Shown: positions 35,462 through 48,045 of the stretch, piece by piece
How positions within the stretch are numbered: the first letter of the stretch is position 1
Layout of the letters: each line of letters begins with the position of its first letter
The notes under the pieces: model-generated
Told to the model about the DNA's origin: nothing
The model's database searches: none
Seen by the model: the letters and a program-made list of their open reading frames with translations, nothing else
Origin: Sordaria brevicollis
Lineage: Eukaryota; Ascomycota; Sordariomycetes; Sordariales; Sordariaceae
NCBI GenBank assembly: GCA_033439795.1
Contig: JAUTDP010000002.1
Coordinates: forward strand, 248,001 to 312,000
Reading direction: 5' to 3'
Length of the DNA: 64,000 nucleotides
Translations under genes and position numbers: made by a program

Positions 35462-36609
35462 CTAGCGCATCCGCCGAGTTCTCCTCCCATAATTATCTCC
35501 CTCTTGTCGTTCAGCCCGTATGTGCTGGATCTCTACCTGCTGCTCTTGTACCTCATCCTCCTGTTCTGTCACCTGGGGGAGCGCTTTCTTTTTGTGCTTG
35601 TCGGTATCCCTATGCCGGGTGAAATCTCTCTTGACATCGGTAGAAAAGCGACAGGGGTGGCAGGTGTAGCGATGAGAGGCATGGTTGTCGTAGGAGGTCC
35701 GGTACACCCTTTTCTGACTGCCCTTAGATTTGCCTGCGTTGGTGCTTGTTTCCGGTTCCGGATAATCTGAGACCGGGGTTCCGTAATTCGATCTGTAGTC
35801 GGCAACAGTCGTTGGTGTCGCACTGGTCAAGTTGGTCTCCGTGGTGGTTAAGGGAGGAAAAGCTGGCGCTATCGCGGGTATAGACATGCTGTTAGGCATC
35901 GCGCTCGTCGGTATCGTCAACGCCGGGTCGAAGCTGGAGCCGTGGTAGAAACTGAGGGCTTGCCCATAGCCATTGATCTGGGTATTGATGGCTACAATCG
36001 AGTTTATATCGTCGACGGGCTGTGCATTGCTGTTGAATGAAGACCGGGAAAGCGACATTGTGGGGTGGTGGGCGTTGTTGTTATTAGCGAGGCCCATGGC
36101 GTTGAAGGCTGTCCCTGAATGCCCACCACTTATCATCCCTGTACTTTGGGCGCTTTCTAAACCCTCCAAGTGATTTGCTTGCTGAAGAGAGTTGTTCGGA
36201 TACCATCCGTAGTCGGTTCCTCCGAATACCGATTCCGCAGGACTTGGGAAGATATCCGGGTATAACCCGGCATTGGGCATGTCGAGTCTTGGAACGGAGT
36301 GCTGCCGGCGTCATGGTGTTAGTGATTGTGGATGGAAAGCCTTCCTGGAACGACATCGATTGGAACCAAGGGCGCCGGGCAAGATTAATAGTTGATGCTT
36401 TTGGGACGTACATTGCTGGCAGAAGAAAACATTTGGCTGGTGTTTCCAAACCATGGTTGGGTGCAAGGGACTAGTTCTGGATCTAGTTCGTTGCCACCGT
36501 AAGAACTAGCATCGAGAATGCCGGAGTTGTTCAGATGAGTGTTGGGCATTGAACCGGAGACGTTAACATGGTCATCGGAAGAGCGCATCGATGGCCAGTT
36601 GGGATCCAT
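35462..36609 (-). CDS. C2H2 zinc-finger protein of the window's expanded family
   Basis: Exons 36609-36412 and 36301-35462 with a 110-bp intron (GTACGT donor, ACTAAC branch, GGCAG acceptor, phase 0) encode 345 residues. The start is the ATG at 36609 (CCAATGG context), giving M-D-P-N-W-P. A long Ser/Thr/Asn/Pro-rich region resembles a transactivation domain. A single finger follows at residues about 280-302: C280-H-P-C283...KRDFTRH296-R-D-T-D-K-H302. A basic, Gln/Glu-rich tail ends RRTRRMR. The finger core matches finger 1 of the genes at 47115, 53476, 55500 and 61890. The second finger of those paralogs is absent, replaced by the basic tail. An upstream frame at 36702-36863 (ATG M-D-T-Q-D-E) could be an alternative first exon. 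Confidence 0.75.
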
Positions 36610-38669
36610 TGGCAGGTTGTTCCGAGGGCAACTTGGGTTAGACTTGAGTGTCGCGGTACCTTGCAGAGAATGCTTCGTGTAGTTGGCGAGCAAAGTGTTC
36701 TTTACTGGTATTGAGCAAAGGTTTTCAGAGTCGGGGCCAACACCTGTAGTTGAGACTCGAAAAGTGAAGGAGGGTGTGGCCCCTTGATATCTTTTGAAGT
36801 TGAAGCTAAGCCTTCATTCAAGAAGACCAACATTGATCCCAAGGCTTCATCTTGGGTATCCATGGAGTCGGCTGTCGATGTCAAAGGGTGGAAGCCTCGG
36901 GCTACGAATCATGGTCAGGATCAGATAACCAGACACGGAGAAGACGTGGAGACGGTGATCCAATTCGCTGGCAACGGGGCTTACTCGGCGACGTCGATTG
37001 GAATCATTCGTTGCGTATGTCGTACACTCGACGAGTCGACGTGGACCTAGCTGGAGCCATATTGCCGACATTGAACTGTAGAGTGGAAAATCCTCGGGTG
37101 CAGAGTCATTGCCAGCAGTGCAGTGCTCCGTGGTTGCAAGGCTGCAAGACGGTAGAAAGTCGTAAATTGATGATTTGGCAATGAGTGAGAGAAGAAGGGA
37201 TGGAAGCGTGAGGCGCAATGGTTTTTGCATCCCGGCACGAGTCTTGGTTCATGATGTTGTACAAGGGAAGTTTTTCGAGTCCGAGTTCAACCCGACAGGC
37301 GGAAAAGAATGTGTGCCTTGAACAACCAACTGTTAGTGCAGGTACTTCCTGAAAGAGCTGGCAAGGCACAGGGAGCAGGGTCGCGACTAACAGAAACCTA
37401 AGGAGCTCACTGGAAGTCAATTGCTGTGGGTGATTTTTAGCGACTCTCGGCAGTCGCGGGGTTGACTGCATGAGCCAAGCTCGAAGCTTCCAGTTGGCTT
37501 GTGGGTCCTTCTTTCCACGCTGGCAGCCTGTAAGCGCCGTGCTCAACCGACCAGTGGACGGCATCGCACCGCCAATGATACCGGAGGCCTTCGACTAAGG
37601 TACCGGATCGACCTTCGATGTCGTCAAAAGAAAAATGGTGGAGAATGCAAGACTTACAGGTCATTCAGCCTCATTGAAGCTACTTCAGCCGCTACCTACC
37701 AGTAGCATGTTTCAATTCCGTGGGCGATGCTGTCTGTGCCCATACCCAGCCTACCTCTATGGTAACTGGTTCCGAAAAGAGCCGCTATAAGCCCCCAGCG
37801 TCTATCCCCCGCCGGTACTCTACTATCGTGTTTCAGATGATGCCATATCGAGATTGCTTCCCTTGGGGGACAAACCTATCACATCGTAGAGGTGTGAAAC
37901 TTGGGTTGAGGTTGGATGAACGAGGTCCAACCTGGCTTCCACTCCCGAGCTTATTTCAACGTCCAAACTGCATTGGGTCGGCGTGTCGGCACGATGCTGT
38001 GCAGTTGATGGTAATTCAGAAAACGGTCGTCTCGAAGCATCATGACATCGTTTGAAGGAAGATGAACATAATGGGCAAGTGTTGAACAGAGGAAGTTTTA
38101 CTCGAGGGTCAGTTGGGTAGCGATGTTGATCCTTAGCTGCCCAATCAGTCAATCCGGGAGGTACAAGGTACAAGCCATTTCACTGTATAATCTACGTGAG
38201 ACGGCCGTCTACACAAGCAACCTCACAAGCTGAACATAAGGCATGGTGCTGACATCCAGATGACTCCCAAGGTTTGTGACCTTTGGGGCCGACGGACTTG
38301 ACAGGCTGTTTATACTCGAGACTGCTAATGCGAATATGTCGGGAGGGAGAAATGCGCCCGGGGCGCCGATACTGTGTACTCGGTACCTGCATGGGTACGT
38401 ACCGCGGTCTGAAACATACCCGCAAATCCACACCGGCAAGGTAAGATTTAGCCCGGTGGCTGAGCCAATACAAAACACACCGTTTGTCGCAACCCATTCC
38501 GAGTCCCGAATGCGCCACTTCCCCTTGACACGTCAAATATCCCATACACCCTCGCCGCGATTCTTTGTTATAAACCGTTGGCATTTTCCTTTTCTTTTTG
38601 GTTAGCGCACCTATCGGCCATAGCGATGATCTGCCTGAGGCTCTATAGCGGCCTCCACTTTTTCCAACG
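36610..38669. other. Intergenic, no supported gene
   Basis: Upstream region of the minus-strand zinc-finger gene, up to the Copia insertion. Open frames on both strands overlap without motifs. One TACCTCTA octamer occurs at 37752. GTACC/GGTAC-rich words occur near 38385-38405. Confidence 0.5.
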
Positions 38670-38674
38670 ATATG
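38670..38674. repeat. Copia target-site duplication, left
   Basis: ATATG immediately outside the left LTR. The partner ACATG is at 44761-44765. The single C to T difference is consistent with RIP touching the flank. Confidence 0.65.
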
Positions 38675-38850
38675 TGTGGAACACACAAGGCACGAATGAA
38701 GCAATTATAGTAATGTGATTAATTGTATTATTCTAGGAAGAAAGAAATCTATATATAGCCGGGTCTAGAGGGCTAGAAAAGTAGGGCAAAGGAGCCTAAC
38801 GGTGAATAGTATATCCATTCACCTACGCAAGTACGTACGTACCTCCAATA
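38675..38850 (-). repeat. Copia 3' LTR (left)
   Basis: 176 bp, starts TGTGGAACAC and ends CCTCCAATA (ancestral CCAACA). It differs from the right LTR by G/C to A/T transitions, concentrated in its inner half. The outermost 60 or so bases keep their G and C. Confidence 0.9.
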
Positions 38851-39936
38851 CACCCCTATAGACCGAAAGACCTAAAATAAATAAAGTGAGGTAAAAATAT
38901 TATATATAAAGTAATCTCGTAATATATATTATAGTATTTCCCGTTTTCTCTATTAAACCTAAGGAACCTTCTATTAATATATTCCGACTAATTTTACGAA
39001 CTTTATATACTTATTTACTTTTAACGGTTTTATAAGTCTATTTATAGGCATCTCCTTATTTAAAATATAAATAACTTCGATATTTTTTTATTCTATTTAT
39101 TTAATTAGCTATTTATATCGAATATTAATATAACGGTTCCGAATAAGGACGTTCTTATTAAAAACCCTTTCTTTAATATTTATATTATTAGTATAGAAGA
39201 TTTTTTGAATATTCTTCTAATTATTAATTATATTTAATTTATAAAATATACTACCGGTTTACTATAGAGATTTTACTATTGGAAATAGATTAACGAATTT
39301 TGCTTCTATTATATTAGTGGTTATAAAGTCTTATTTCTTAGATTTCTATAGAATTAGGCCGTAAATAAAGAAAATAATATAGTTAATAATATTACAGCGT
39401 AATAGAATATTATTAATAAATAATATATCTATATACGCTTTAAATTATAAGTCTAAATCGGTCGTTAGTAATATTTTACCTTTTAAAATTATATTTAAAT
39501 TAGGGAAATCGGTAAAATAACGCTAAAGGTATTTTATAATAATTAAATAACGATTAGTTAATTTAGTATTGCCTTTAGTAAATTTACTAATTATATATAT
39601 AATATCCGGTCGAGTACTTAAGGAGACCCAATTTAGCGAATTAATATATTTAATATATAGTTTCCTATTTATTGTAAGTAATTCCTTACCCCTATAAATT
39701 TTATAATTAAGTAATTAAAGTATTTTAATTAGGTATATCTTTTTAAAATTGAACTTTTTAATAATTATACGAGTATATCATTCCTATAAGATAAATACGG
39801 TACGCTCGTTCCTATTTCTAATAATATCGATATTTAAGAAGGTTTTAATTAGACTTATATATTTAATTTTGAAATATTATTATAGAGCGGTAAAAATATT
39901 ATTAATAACCTTCTTAATAAGAATAGCAATAAAAAA

Positions 39937-39948
39937 ATCGTTAATATA
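39937..39948 (-). pseudogene. Copia reverse-transcriptase active-site relic
   Basis: Minus-strand codons read Tyr-Ile-Asn-Asp followed by Phe-Phe-Ile-Ala, the Copia Y-V-D-D-F/L-L box with the first Asp changed to Asn by a G to A transition. This orients the element and shows it cannot encode active enzyme. Confidence 0.75.
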
Positions 39949-42900
39949 AAGGATAAATAAGGCGTTTAATTTTTTATTAATTAATAAGTATATATTTCTA
40001 TCGATAAGAAAGAATCCTAATTTTTTGAAAATAGGTATAACTATATTAAATTAATATAATAAGTTATAATATAAGTTATAGAGTACTTTTAATAATAAGT
40101 AAACTAATTTGCCGTAGGGTCCTTTCTTAAATCCTATTAATTATTCTATATAATATTTAATACTTTTAGGAATTAAAGCATTTAAGAATACAATATTAAT
40201 ATCGAACTATTTATATTCGAAATTATAAGTAGCTATAATAATTAAGAATAGACGAACGTTAATTATATTAATAACGGTAGTATAAATATTTTATATTACC
40301 TAATTATTCTCTTTAAAATTACCGTAAATAACCTATTTAGCGTATATAAAGTATTTTTTAAAGTCGATATTATATTTCTCGTTATAAACCTATTTATTAG
40401 GCAAAATTTTTATATCCGGTATACGCTTAACGAGGAAATAAATACCTTAATTTTCGAATATTTTAACCTATTTCTATATAATTAATAACTAATACTATTT
40501 ATAATTATATAATTTTTTAGCTTATTAATAATTTTTAAGTATAGAACGGTTATTAGTTTATAATACTAAATTATATAAAATTTTTATAGTAATAAGGTAA
40601 TATTAAAAGGGTTTAGTAACGTACTTTACCTCCGCAATTCTAAAAAATAAATTAGCGAAGTCCTTAATATTTACAATCTATTTACTTATTTATTTATTTA
40701 TTTTATTATTATTATTAATTACTTTCTATTATCCGTATTTAAAATTAAGAGGTTTAATTATAAATTTACGAAATTTACCTTCGTTTATTTCTAATATTAT
40801 TAATATAACGTTAAAGGGTTGGCTTTATTCGGTAATTTATTATTCCTATTTAATATTGGGAGGATTATTTAATAAAAGGGTAATTATTAATTCGGGTAGT
40901 TTAAATTGAAATTTTTTAATTTTAATACCTATATTAGGGTCGAATTTTTATATTCTCGTTAAGTTTAAGGTATTTATAAGTAGCAATCGTACGGCCGATA
41001 CGGGGTTTTATAACGTATTAGGCAATAGGGTATTGGGAGCCGTATAAACCGTAGATTCGTATTTATATTACCTATACGTACCGGGTAATATAGGATCCTC
41101 TTTATTAAAATCTTCGAAATTGATTAATTCTTTATCTAAATTATTTTATTCGTATTCGGTTTATTCGTATTTATTTTATTCGATCGATAATAATAGTTAA
41201 TTAAAAGGGGATAGTAGTAAGTGCCCGAAGTAATATAAAAGGTATTGAATTATTTCGGTAACGCTTCCCAGTATAGTCGTATTAATTTTTAAAATTATTA
41301 CGGTCGTAATTGTAGTAGTCGTAAATATAATAGGTTTTAGAATTAATACGGTAATTATTTCGGGCGCTAATATTAAGTTTGGAGTAAAGTATATAAAGGT
41401 TAGGTTAAAAGGTATAAATTCTAACGGCTTCTCTTTATATTTCTTTTATTATTCGTTAATATTTAATAATTTTAAAGAAGGTTATTTTATTAGATTATAG
41501 CGGTAAATACTAAACGTAATTATTTAAATAAATATACTATTATTCGCGACCTCTTCGATTTCTTTAATAAATTAATCGGTAAAAAATACGCTATAAAGGA
41601 TTACTTCGATGACGGGGTCTTTAGGCTTATTATTATTTTCGAAAAATTTGATTACGTTAGCGCGGATGATAATACTAGTTTTTAGGTCCTAAATTTAGTA
41701 AATCCTCTTATAATTATTATTATAATTAAGAAATTTATTACGACGGGCTTGTTTTTGGAATTTATTTCCTTTAACGCGTTTTTTTAATTTAATAAAGTAA
41801 TATGCGGTATAGAAGAAAGTACGTAAATAGTTAATAGGTAATTTGGTTTATTCTATTAAGAAATTAGGGATTATTCGAATAAAGATTTTATAAAGCGTTT
41901 TATTATTGGGATTTAATTTTATTGGTATAACGTTAAATATTATAATAATTATTTAAACGATTAAAGGTTATAATTAATTTAATATATTTAAATCGAATAT
42001 AAGAATTTATACCTTTATTATAATAATATAGCCAATACGTTTAAATTTACTATTTATTTATAAGGTATAGGTTAGTATTTTATATAATTAAATACCTTCG
42101 TTACGAGCCTATTCGATTAGCTTATTATTTTGGAATTTTTTAATATTAAATCTAAATTCTAATCTACCGTTTAGATTTATAATTTTAATCCTAAGGTTGG
42201 TTTAGAATTCGATCTATTTTTTAAATTATATAATAATAATAAAAGCGTTACTTTTATTTATATAGAATTTAACTTAATAATAGCCGAATATATCGTATAT
42301 AAAATAAATAGCGTATCGAACTCCTATATATCCTATTTTATTATATAATATAATATTAATACGGATAAATTGGAGAGGGGTAATTGTAACCGGGTAAATG
42401 CTTTTTAGAATATAATTAATTACTTTAACGCGGAGGTAAGCGTTATAAATATAATTATTAATATTATTAAATTTAATACTAATTTATTAATATATTTGGA
42501 ATATTTATTCTCTTTTAACGTATATTATCCTTTTATATATAATTATATAATTAATCGATATTAGTATTATATAGCGGGGAGTAATAATATTTTAATTAAA
42601 ATTATTAAATTAGAATACCGGTAGGACTATAAAACCGTTAAACTCTTTATATTATATAATACTTTATCCATTAGCGAAGGTAAATTAATTCGATTTTATA
42701 TTCTAATTTATATTATTCTTTAATAGAGCCTTAGTAAATAGGAGGTTAATTAATATTAAAGGATCGAAAATAATATTAAGGATTCGAATACGGATATTAA
42801 TATTCTTATTAATTAATAGGGTAAATTCGATAATATTAACGTAGTATACGTACGTAATAATACTATTACTTATAGTATATTTTAATAATCGAATTAATAA

Positions 42901-44584
42901 ATATAATTTAATAAACTATTTTTAATAATTGAATATATATAAATTATAATTAGAATTGTAAATAATAAGATTCTTAATTAAGTTTTATTATTATTATGCC
43001 TTAAGAGCCTATTAATCTTTAATTTAATTATTAAAGTATAATTAATACGTTAATAGGAATAAAATTATATTATTAATTTTATAAATAAACTTTATTATAA
43101 ATTTTAATAAAAACTTTAGAAAGTATTAAATAAGGCCATATTAAAGTTACTAGTACCGTTAAAGGCGTTATTAAATAATAAGGCGGAATTAATAGTAGCC
43201 GGGTTAGTAAAAGTAATATTAATATTACCTAGTATAGTAATAGTACTAATATTACTATTAGCCTTACTTTTACAAGCCTTCTCCTTATTAAGCTAAAAAT
43301 TAAAAGCCTTTTCGGGGTTGTATTATTAATAAATTATATTTTTATTAGAATAATAACGACCGTAAATACAATAGATATAACCCTAGCGAATAGTCTTAAT
43401 ATAAATAATATAGGTTAATTTAGGCTTAGTAATATTATTATTATTTTTATTATTATTATTTTTATTACTATTCTTATTACTATTATTATTATTATTATTG
43501 GAGTTATTAATAATTTTAACCTACAAAGTAAGGTTAATATTCTTATTAGCCTTAATATTATTTAGGATAAATAAGTAAATTAACAATTCATTAGTTATAA
43601 GGTTGCCTTTATTAAATTTAACGGCCTAAAATTTAGTATCGATTTAATAATAATATTTAATTATATTAAAAAGGTTAAAATACTCGATATTTTCGTTAAT
43701 CTTTAAGCCAATTTTAGTAATATAGCGGCGAGTTAATTTATATTAAGTTAGAAAAAAGGTTATTAAATCGAAGGTAATACGTTAGAGATTTTAATACTAT
43801 TTAAGGATTCCGGTATAGGTACTATTAATAATTTTACTAACGGCCGCTTTAATAAATTTAAAGAAATATTTAAAATTACAATTATCCTAATCCTAATTAT
43901 AATAACGAAGGGTAATTAAAACTTTATTATCCTTTAAAATAATATTAATAATCTTTATAATTTAAATATAATTTTAACACTAAATTTTATACTTTTCGGG
44001 ATAAGTAGTCGTATTAAATTCAATAATTTTCTTATAAACGTAATCGTCGACTTTAATATATTCGAATTCGATATATAAAGTACGCTCCTAGGTATTGAAA
44101 TTATAATCGCTACGCAAGGTTATAAAGGAGTTTATATCGGTAGGAATTATATTTTTAATTAATAAATAAAAGAATAGAAGGGTAGGTTAATCGTTTAACG
44201 AAGGTTAATAATCGTTCGAATATAATAAAGTAAAAATATTAGAAACCGGTATTTAAATTAATTTTATAGGATTCGAATAAGTTATTCGATGTAATAAGGG
44301 TAATTCCCGGTAGAATTAATAAGGCTTATAATTACGGTATTAATTATTAATAGGTGTATAATAAGGTTAATTCCCGGTATATTTAATAAAGCTTACGATT
44401 ACGTTATCGAATAGATAAGGGGTAGTGCGCGTTAAAAGGTAATTCCCGGAAATATTCCAATAGGCTTTAATTGTATTATCGAAACGACGAGAAATTCGAT
44501 GGATTGCGCGCGCTAATCGTTAATACTTCGTCGATCGGATATTCTTAATCGCTTAATAATAGCTTTTAAAGAGGGTTTATAATT

Positions 44585-44760
44585 TATAGAATATACAAGG
44601 TACGAATAAAGCAATTATAGTAATGTAATTAATTGTATTATTCTAGGAAGAAAGAAATCTATGTGTGGCCGGGTCTGGAGGGCTAGAAAAGTAGGGCAAG
44701 GGAGCCTGGCGGTGAATGGTATGTCCATTCACCTACGCAGGTGCGCACGTGCCTCCAACA
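44585..44760 (-). repeat. Copia 5' LTR (right)
   Basis: 176 bp, starts TATAGAATAT (ancestral TGTGGAACAC) and ends CCTCCAACA. Here the inner (left) end is mutated and the outer (right) two thirds are intact, the mirror image of the left LTR. Confidence 0.9.
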
Positions 44761-44765
44761 ACATG
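44761..44765. repeat. Copia target-site duplication, right
   Basis: ACATG immediately outside the right LTR, paired with ATATG at 38670-38674. Confidence 0.65.
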
Positions 44766-47114
44766 CCTTGACGTCTTTGACTCTTGACCTTAACGGCTAG
44801 CACAACGCAACGATCGACTCCGGACTGTGGAAGTGACTCGAAGTTGGGAATAGCAAGGTGAAGGCGGCTCGAGAATCGTCGCTACCCAAGCATATACCAT
44901 CGGCAAGTCCGTTTGGGCATAACGACTGATTCCTTATCAAGCACGAGATCTTCAAGATGCGAGACGGCAAGACTTGTGACAAGACGCCCGGTCTTGGGAG
45001 CCTGACTGCGCATGCTGAAAGGCAGTACACTGAGTGCCGTGGTCCAGAGACTCCGCAATCTCCATCGAGAAAGAGGAAATGGCACACCACGGTTTAGAAT
45101 CACTCACGCTCGTCCGGAAGGCAGAAAAGACACAATTGGCTAGGAAATACGCTTCAGTCCCCCTGCCTAACCATCTTACCGATACCGAAGCAAAATTACG
45201 GGAGTAGCCGCACAAAGAGACCGGGCATCTGGATCTACCTTAGAGGTACCCTAGCCCAACCATGACAGCTAGCCGACGAGGCCAATTGACCTCAAGCGCT
45301 GACATCTATGGGTAACCACTAACAACAATCAACTATCACAAGGCTGGTTGATGAACACTTTGCCAACAAAGCTTCAGCTCAGGGTCCTATTCAGCTGAGC
45401 TTCAAAGCAACAATGCCGGATCACATCACTAATTCGTCAATAGCAGACAGTCTTGGCTCTTGGGGCCAAGTTGCTGGAGCAACAACGTGGACTGACGATC
45501 GGTCAGTCGGTCCATTCTGCGCTGACTTGCTTCCTTTTCCACATTCCGCCCATGCCGTACATCTGGCAAGATGGATTTGTGTTCAATGGGTACGTTACCC
45601 ATTTCTGGAGTTGTGGAGTCAGTCTACCTGTCGTAGACAACTCACCTGCATAGAGGACAGTCACGGGAAACAGGACGAGGCATTTTCTCATTCCATCGAA
45701 ATGAGGTAGTAAGTTTATTATCGGCACTTAATAGACTTCTTTTAAGTCCCCGCGCCTTTCCAAGATTTAGGTCCCATCTTCGTTCTTATCCCCTCTTGCA
45801 ATGACAACTCGGCTTCGTTTCATTGTAGATTTGTCAAGCCACACTTCTCCTTATACATTAACATCAACATACACCTATAAGTCAGCGAATCCGGATTGGA
45901 TCTCTCGCTTTCTCAAAGATGACGTATGCTATAGGTTTGTATTTACTATTCCATCACCAACTTTAAGCCTTAACATGCTGCTAACTTTTCATTAGGCCGA
46001 GGGAGAAGTGAGGAAGTGAAGTTTTGATCGGTTGCTTTTCTAACCGGATCCCACATAACTCGTTCCGAGTAGTCAACCCAGCTTGGATCATCTTCTAATT
46101 GTATGCGTTGCGCCGCCATTTATCCTCAGCGTAACATTGGTCAAGAAATTTCATGGGTGTAACGTGTAACACCTGGCCAAAAGCCAGTGCGCACAGACCT
46201 AGAAAATCACAATACCGTACACACCTAGCCAGCCGTCAAGGACAGGAGGCAAAGAGCTTCCGCTCCTTTCGAATGAAGTCCGGACTCTAGACTCCAAGAG
46301 AGTTTTGATACCGCCCAATTGTCAGGGAAGAAACGATAGAAGATCCCATATCTTGAAATTAATAAATCCACCGCAAAGCCTTACAGAAGAATGTTAGCGC
46401 CCTACATGAGCCCACCTAATAATGTCTATTCACCCCACCCGACTGAGCCAGAGGCCACCTAGGCAGCGATCTATCTCCATTGCATTAAAGATCAACACGG
46501 TATAGATTTCCGATTTGTTGAAAGACAATTTTATAATGTATGTGAGCGACACCGAAGTGCGCCACTCAAGGGCGGTGGTAGGATGCTTCTGCATGAAATA
46601 ATGATTGGTCATGACGTTTCCAGGCACTCTAGAACAAAAGCGTCTGAGCCGTGCGGCCACTCGACCTCTACATGTAAGTGGCACATCACTTTGTAACGAT
46701 TGGCCAGTAACGCCCCCGCACACTTCAGAACAAGAGATTCTGAACTGGACGAAGCCATCGCCAACGTTCACTCGGACCACCGCGCACCAGGCTCGGAAAT
46801 TTGGGGCTGGAGGATGAAGACATAGCAAACGATAGGACCCTTTCTCAGAGTGTCTAGTTTGTCCCGATCCAAAACCTGCAAGTTGTCCATCAAAGCCTCA
46901 TGAATTCTCGAGAGGTAAGAAAGATCAATGGCCTGGCCTCTTCGGGGCATGTTATGACTTATGTCCCCGCATTCTTTTGGGCTATAAAGATGGAACCTGA
47001 AGGCTTCCCTTTTGGCTTTCTAGTCGATACGACGATACCCCAACCCCACTTTGAAGGCAATTCTCCTCTCGGTTAGAAACTATTTCTTTGACAAAGCGAC
47101 ACACGAGCAACATA
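44766..47114. other. Intergenic, no supported gene
   Basis: Short frames on both strands (for example 45413-45709 and 46430-46828) show no motifs or splice support. One TAGAGGTA octamer occurs at 45241. A TATA-like TATAAAG at 46983 lies about 130 bases before the zinc-finger gene start. Confidence 0.5.
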
Positions 47115-47892
47115 ATGGCCTTCTTCACACAACTTTCAGAACTCTGCCCGGTGCACTTTTCAGCCGATATTGATGGCATGATGTCCATCTTCGATAACGG
47201 CGGTGGTTCGACCCTGTGGGGAGGTTTTCTCATGGAACAAGCCCCATTCCAGCAAGCATGTCTTTGCGCGAAGGTACCTCTACATAGCGTGTCTCTTTTC
47301 CTCCGACCTCCATATCTTCCCTCATGTCTCTGGCTTACTTCACCATCCGGTCCGACAGTGACTTGGGCAAAACCTATTAGCCCATGTAGTGGGTGCCTCT
47401 GCTAATCCTGATATGATTCCTATATGGCAGGACCCCAGCGATGATCATGACAATCACAACAAGCATGCTGGTGATGCGATCCACGCCGGGCCTCTTGCTG
47501 AAGACAGCATAGTAATCAGTGGGCAGCCGCTTGTCCACCCAACGCCTGCTGTTGGAGGATCTTCCAGCAGTCCAACCCGCTCGAAAAGTAGTGAAGTATT
47601 GACTTCGGCCCCTGCCGATGTGGCTGTGTCTCACGCTGCCATTCCAAAGCTTTTCACCTGCGACCACTGTGATTCCATCTCAGCCAAGACGCCCCGAGAC
47701 TTCAACCGACACTTGGCCACCAAAAAGCATCGCAAAAACGCCACCAAGGCCGGCAACAACCAAGTTGCACTCGAGGACTTGCAGCCATCGGCTTCAGGTA
47801 CGGTATTCCGCTGCCCAGTCGCATCATGCGGTCAAGCATATTCGCGCAAGGATAATCTGTGGAGGCATATCGCCGCGATGCATGATATCTAG
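47115..47892 (+). CDS. Two-finger C2H2 protein of the expanded family
   Basis: Exons 47115-47273 and 47431-47892 with a 157-bp intron (GTACCT donor, GCTAAT branch, GGCAG acceptor, phase 0) encode 206 residues. Exon 1 (53 codons, M-A-F-F-T-Q-L-S) has no known domain. Exon 2 begins with an acidic/His segment. Finger 1 is C130-D-H-C133...PRDFNRH147-L-A-T-K-K-H153. Finger 2 is C181-P-V-A-S-C186...DNLWRH199-I-A-A-M-H204, ending the protein two residues later. Architecture, intron phase and finger cores match the genes at 55500 and 61890. Probable nuclear DNA- or RNA-binding protein; target unknown. A MITE sits 300 bp downstream. Confidence 0.8.
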
Positions 47893-48045
47893 AATGATAA
47901 AGAGTAATGAAGTGTGATGAGGCGTTGTGGGAGTTCAAGAAGGTCGAGGTTTATGGACACTGTGTCTTTTTGTTAGCGTGGTACTTGTGGATGGGAGTGT
48001 TACTTTACGATTGAACGACAAGGGGAAGGATGAAGGGTCCATACT

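Larger units (their letters stand above)
38675..44760 (-). mobile_element. Copia LTR retrotransposon, RIP-inactivated
   Basis: Two 176-bp LTRs align without gaps, flanked by a 5-bp target duplication (ATATG / ACATG, one C to T difference). Coding remnants are on the minus strand. A reverse-transcriptase YVDD relic reads Y-I-N-D at 39937-39948, followed by F-F-I-A. A zinc-knuckle-like stretch (C-I-Y-G-R then P-E-K-A) lies near 43270-43380, so gag precedes pol on the minus strand. The relative position of RT downstream and the 5-bp duplication suit Copia. A polypurine-like AGGGGTG (minus strand) abuts the left LTR, which is the element's 3' LTR. The interior is saturated with G:C to A:T changes and has no intact frame. 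Confidence 0.85.
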
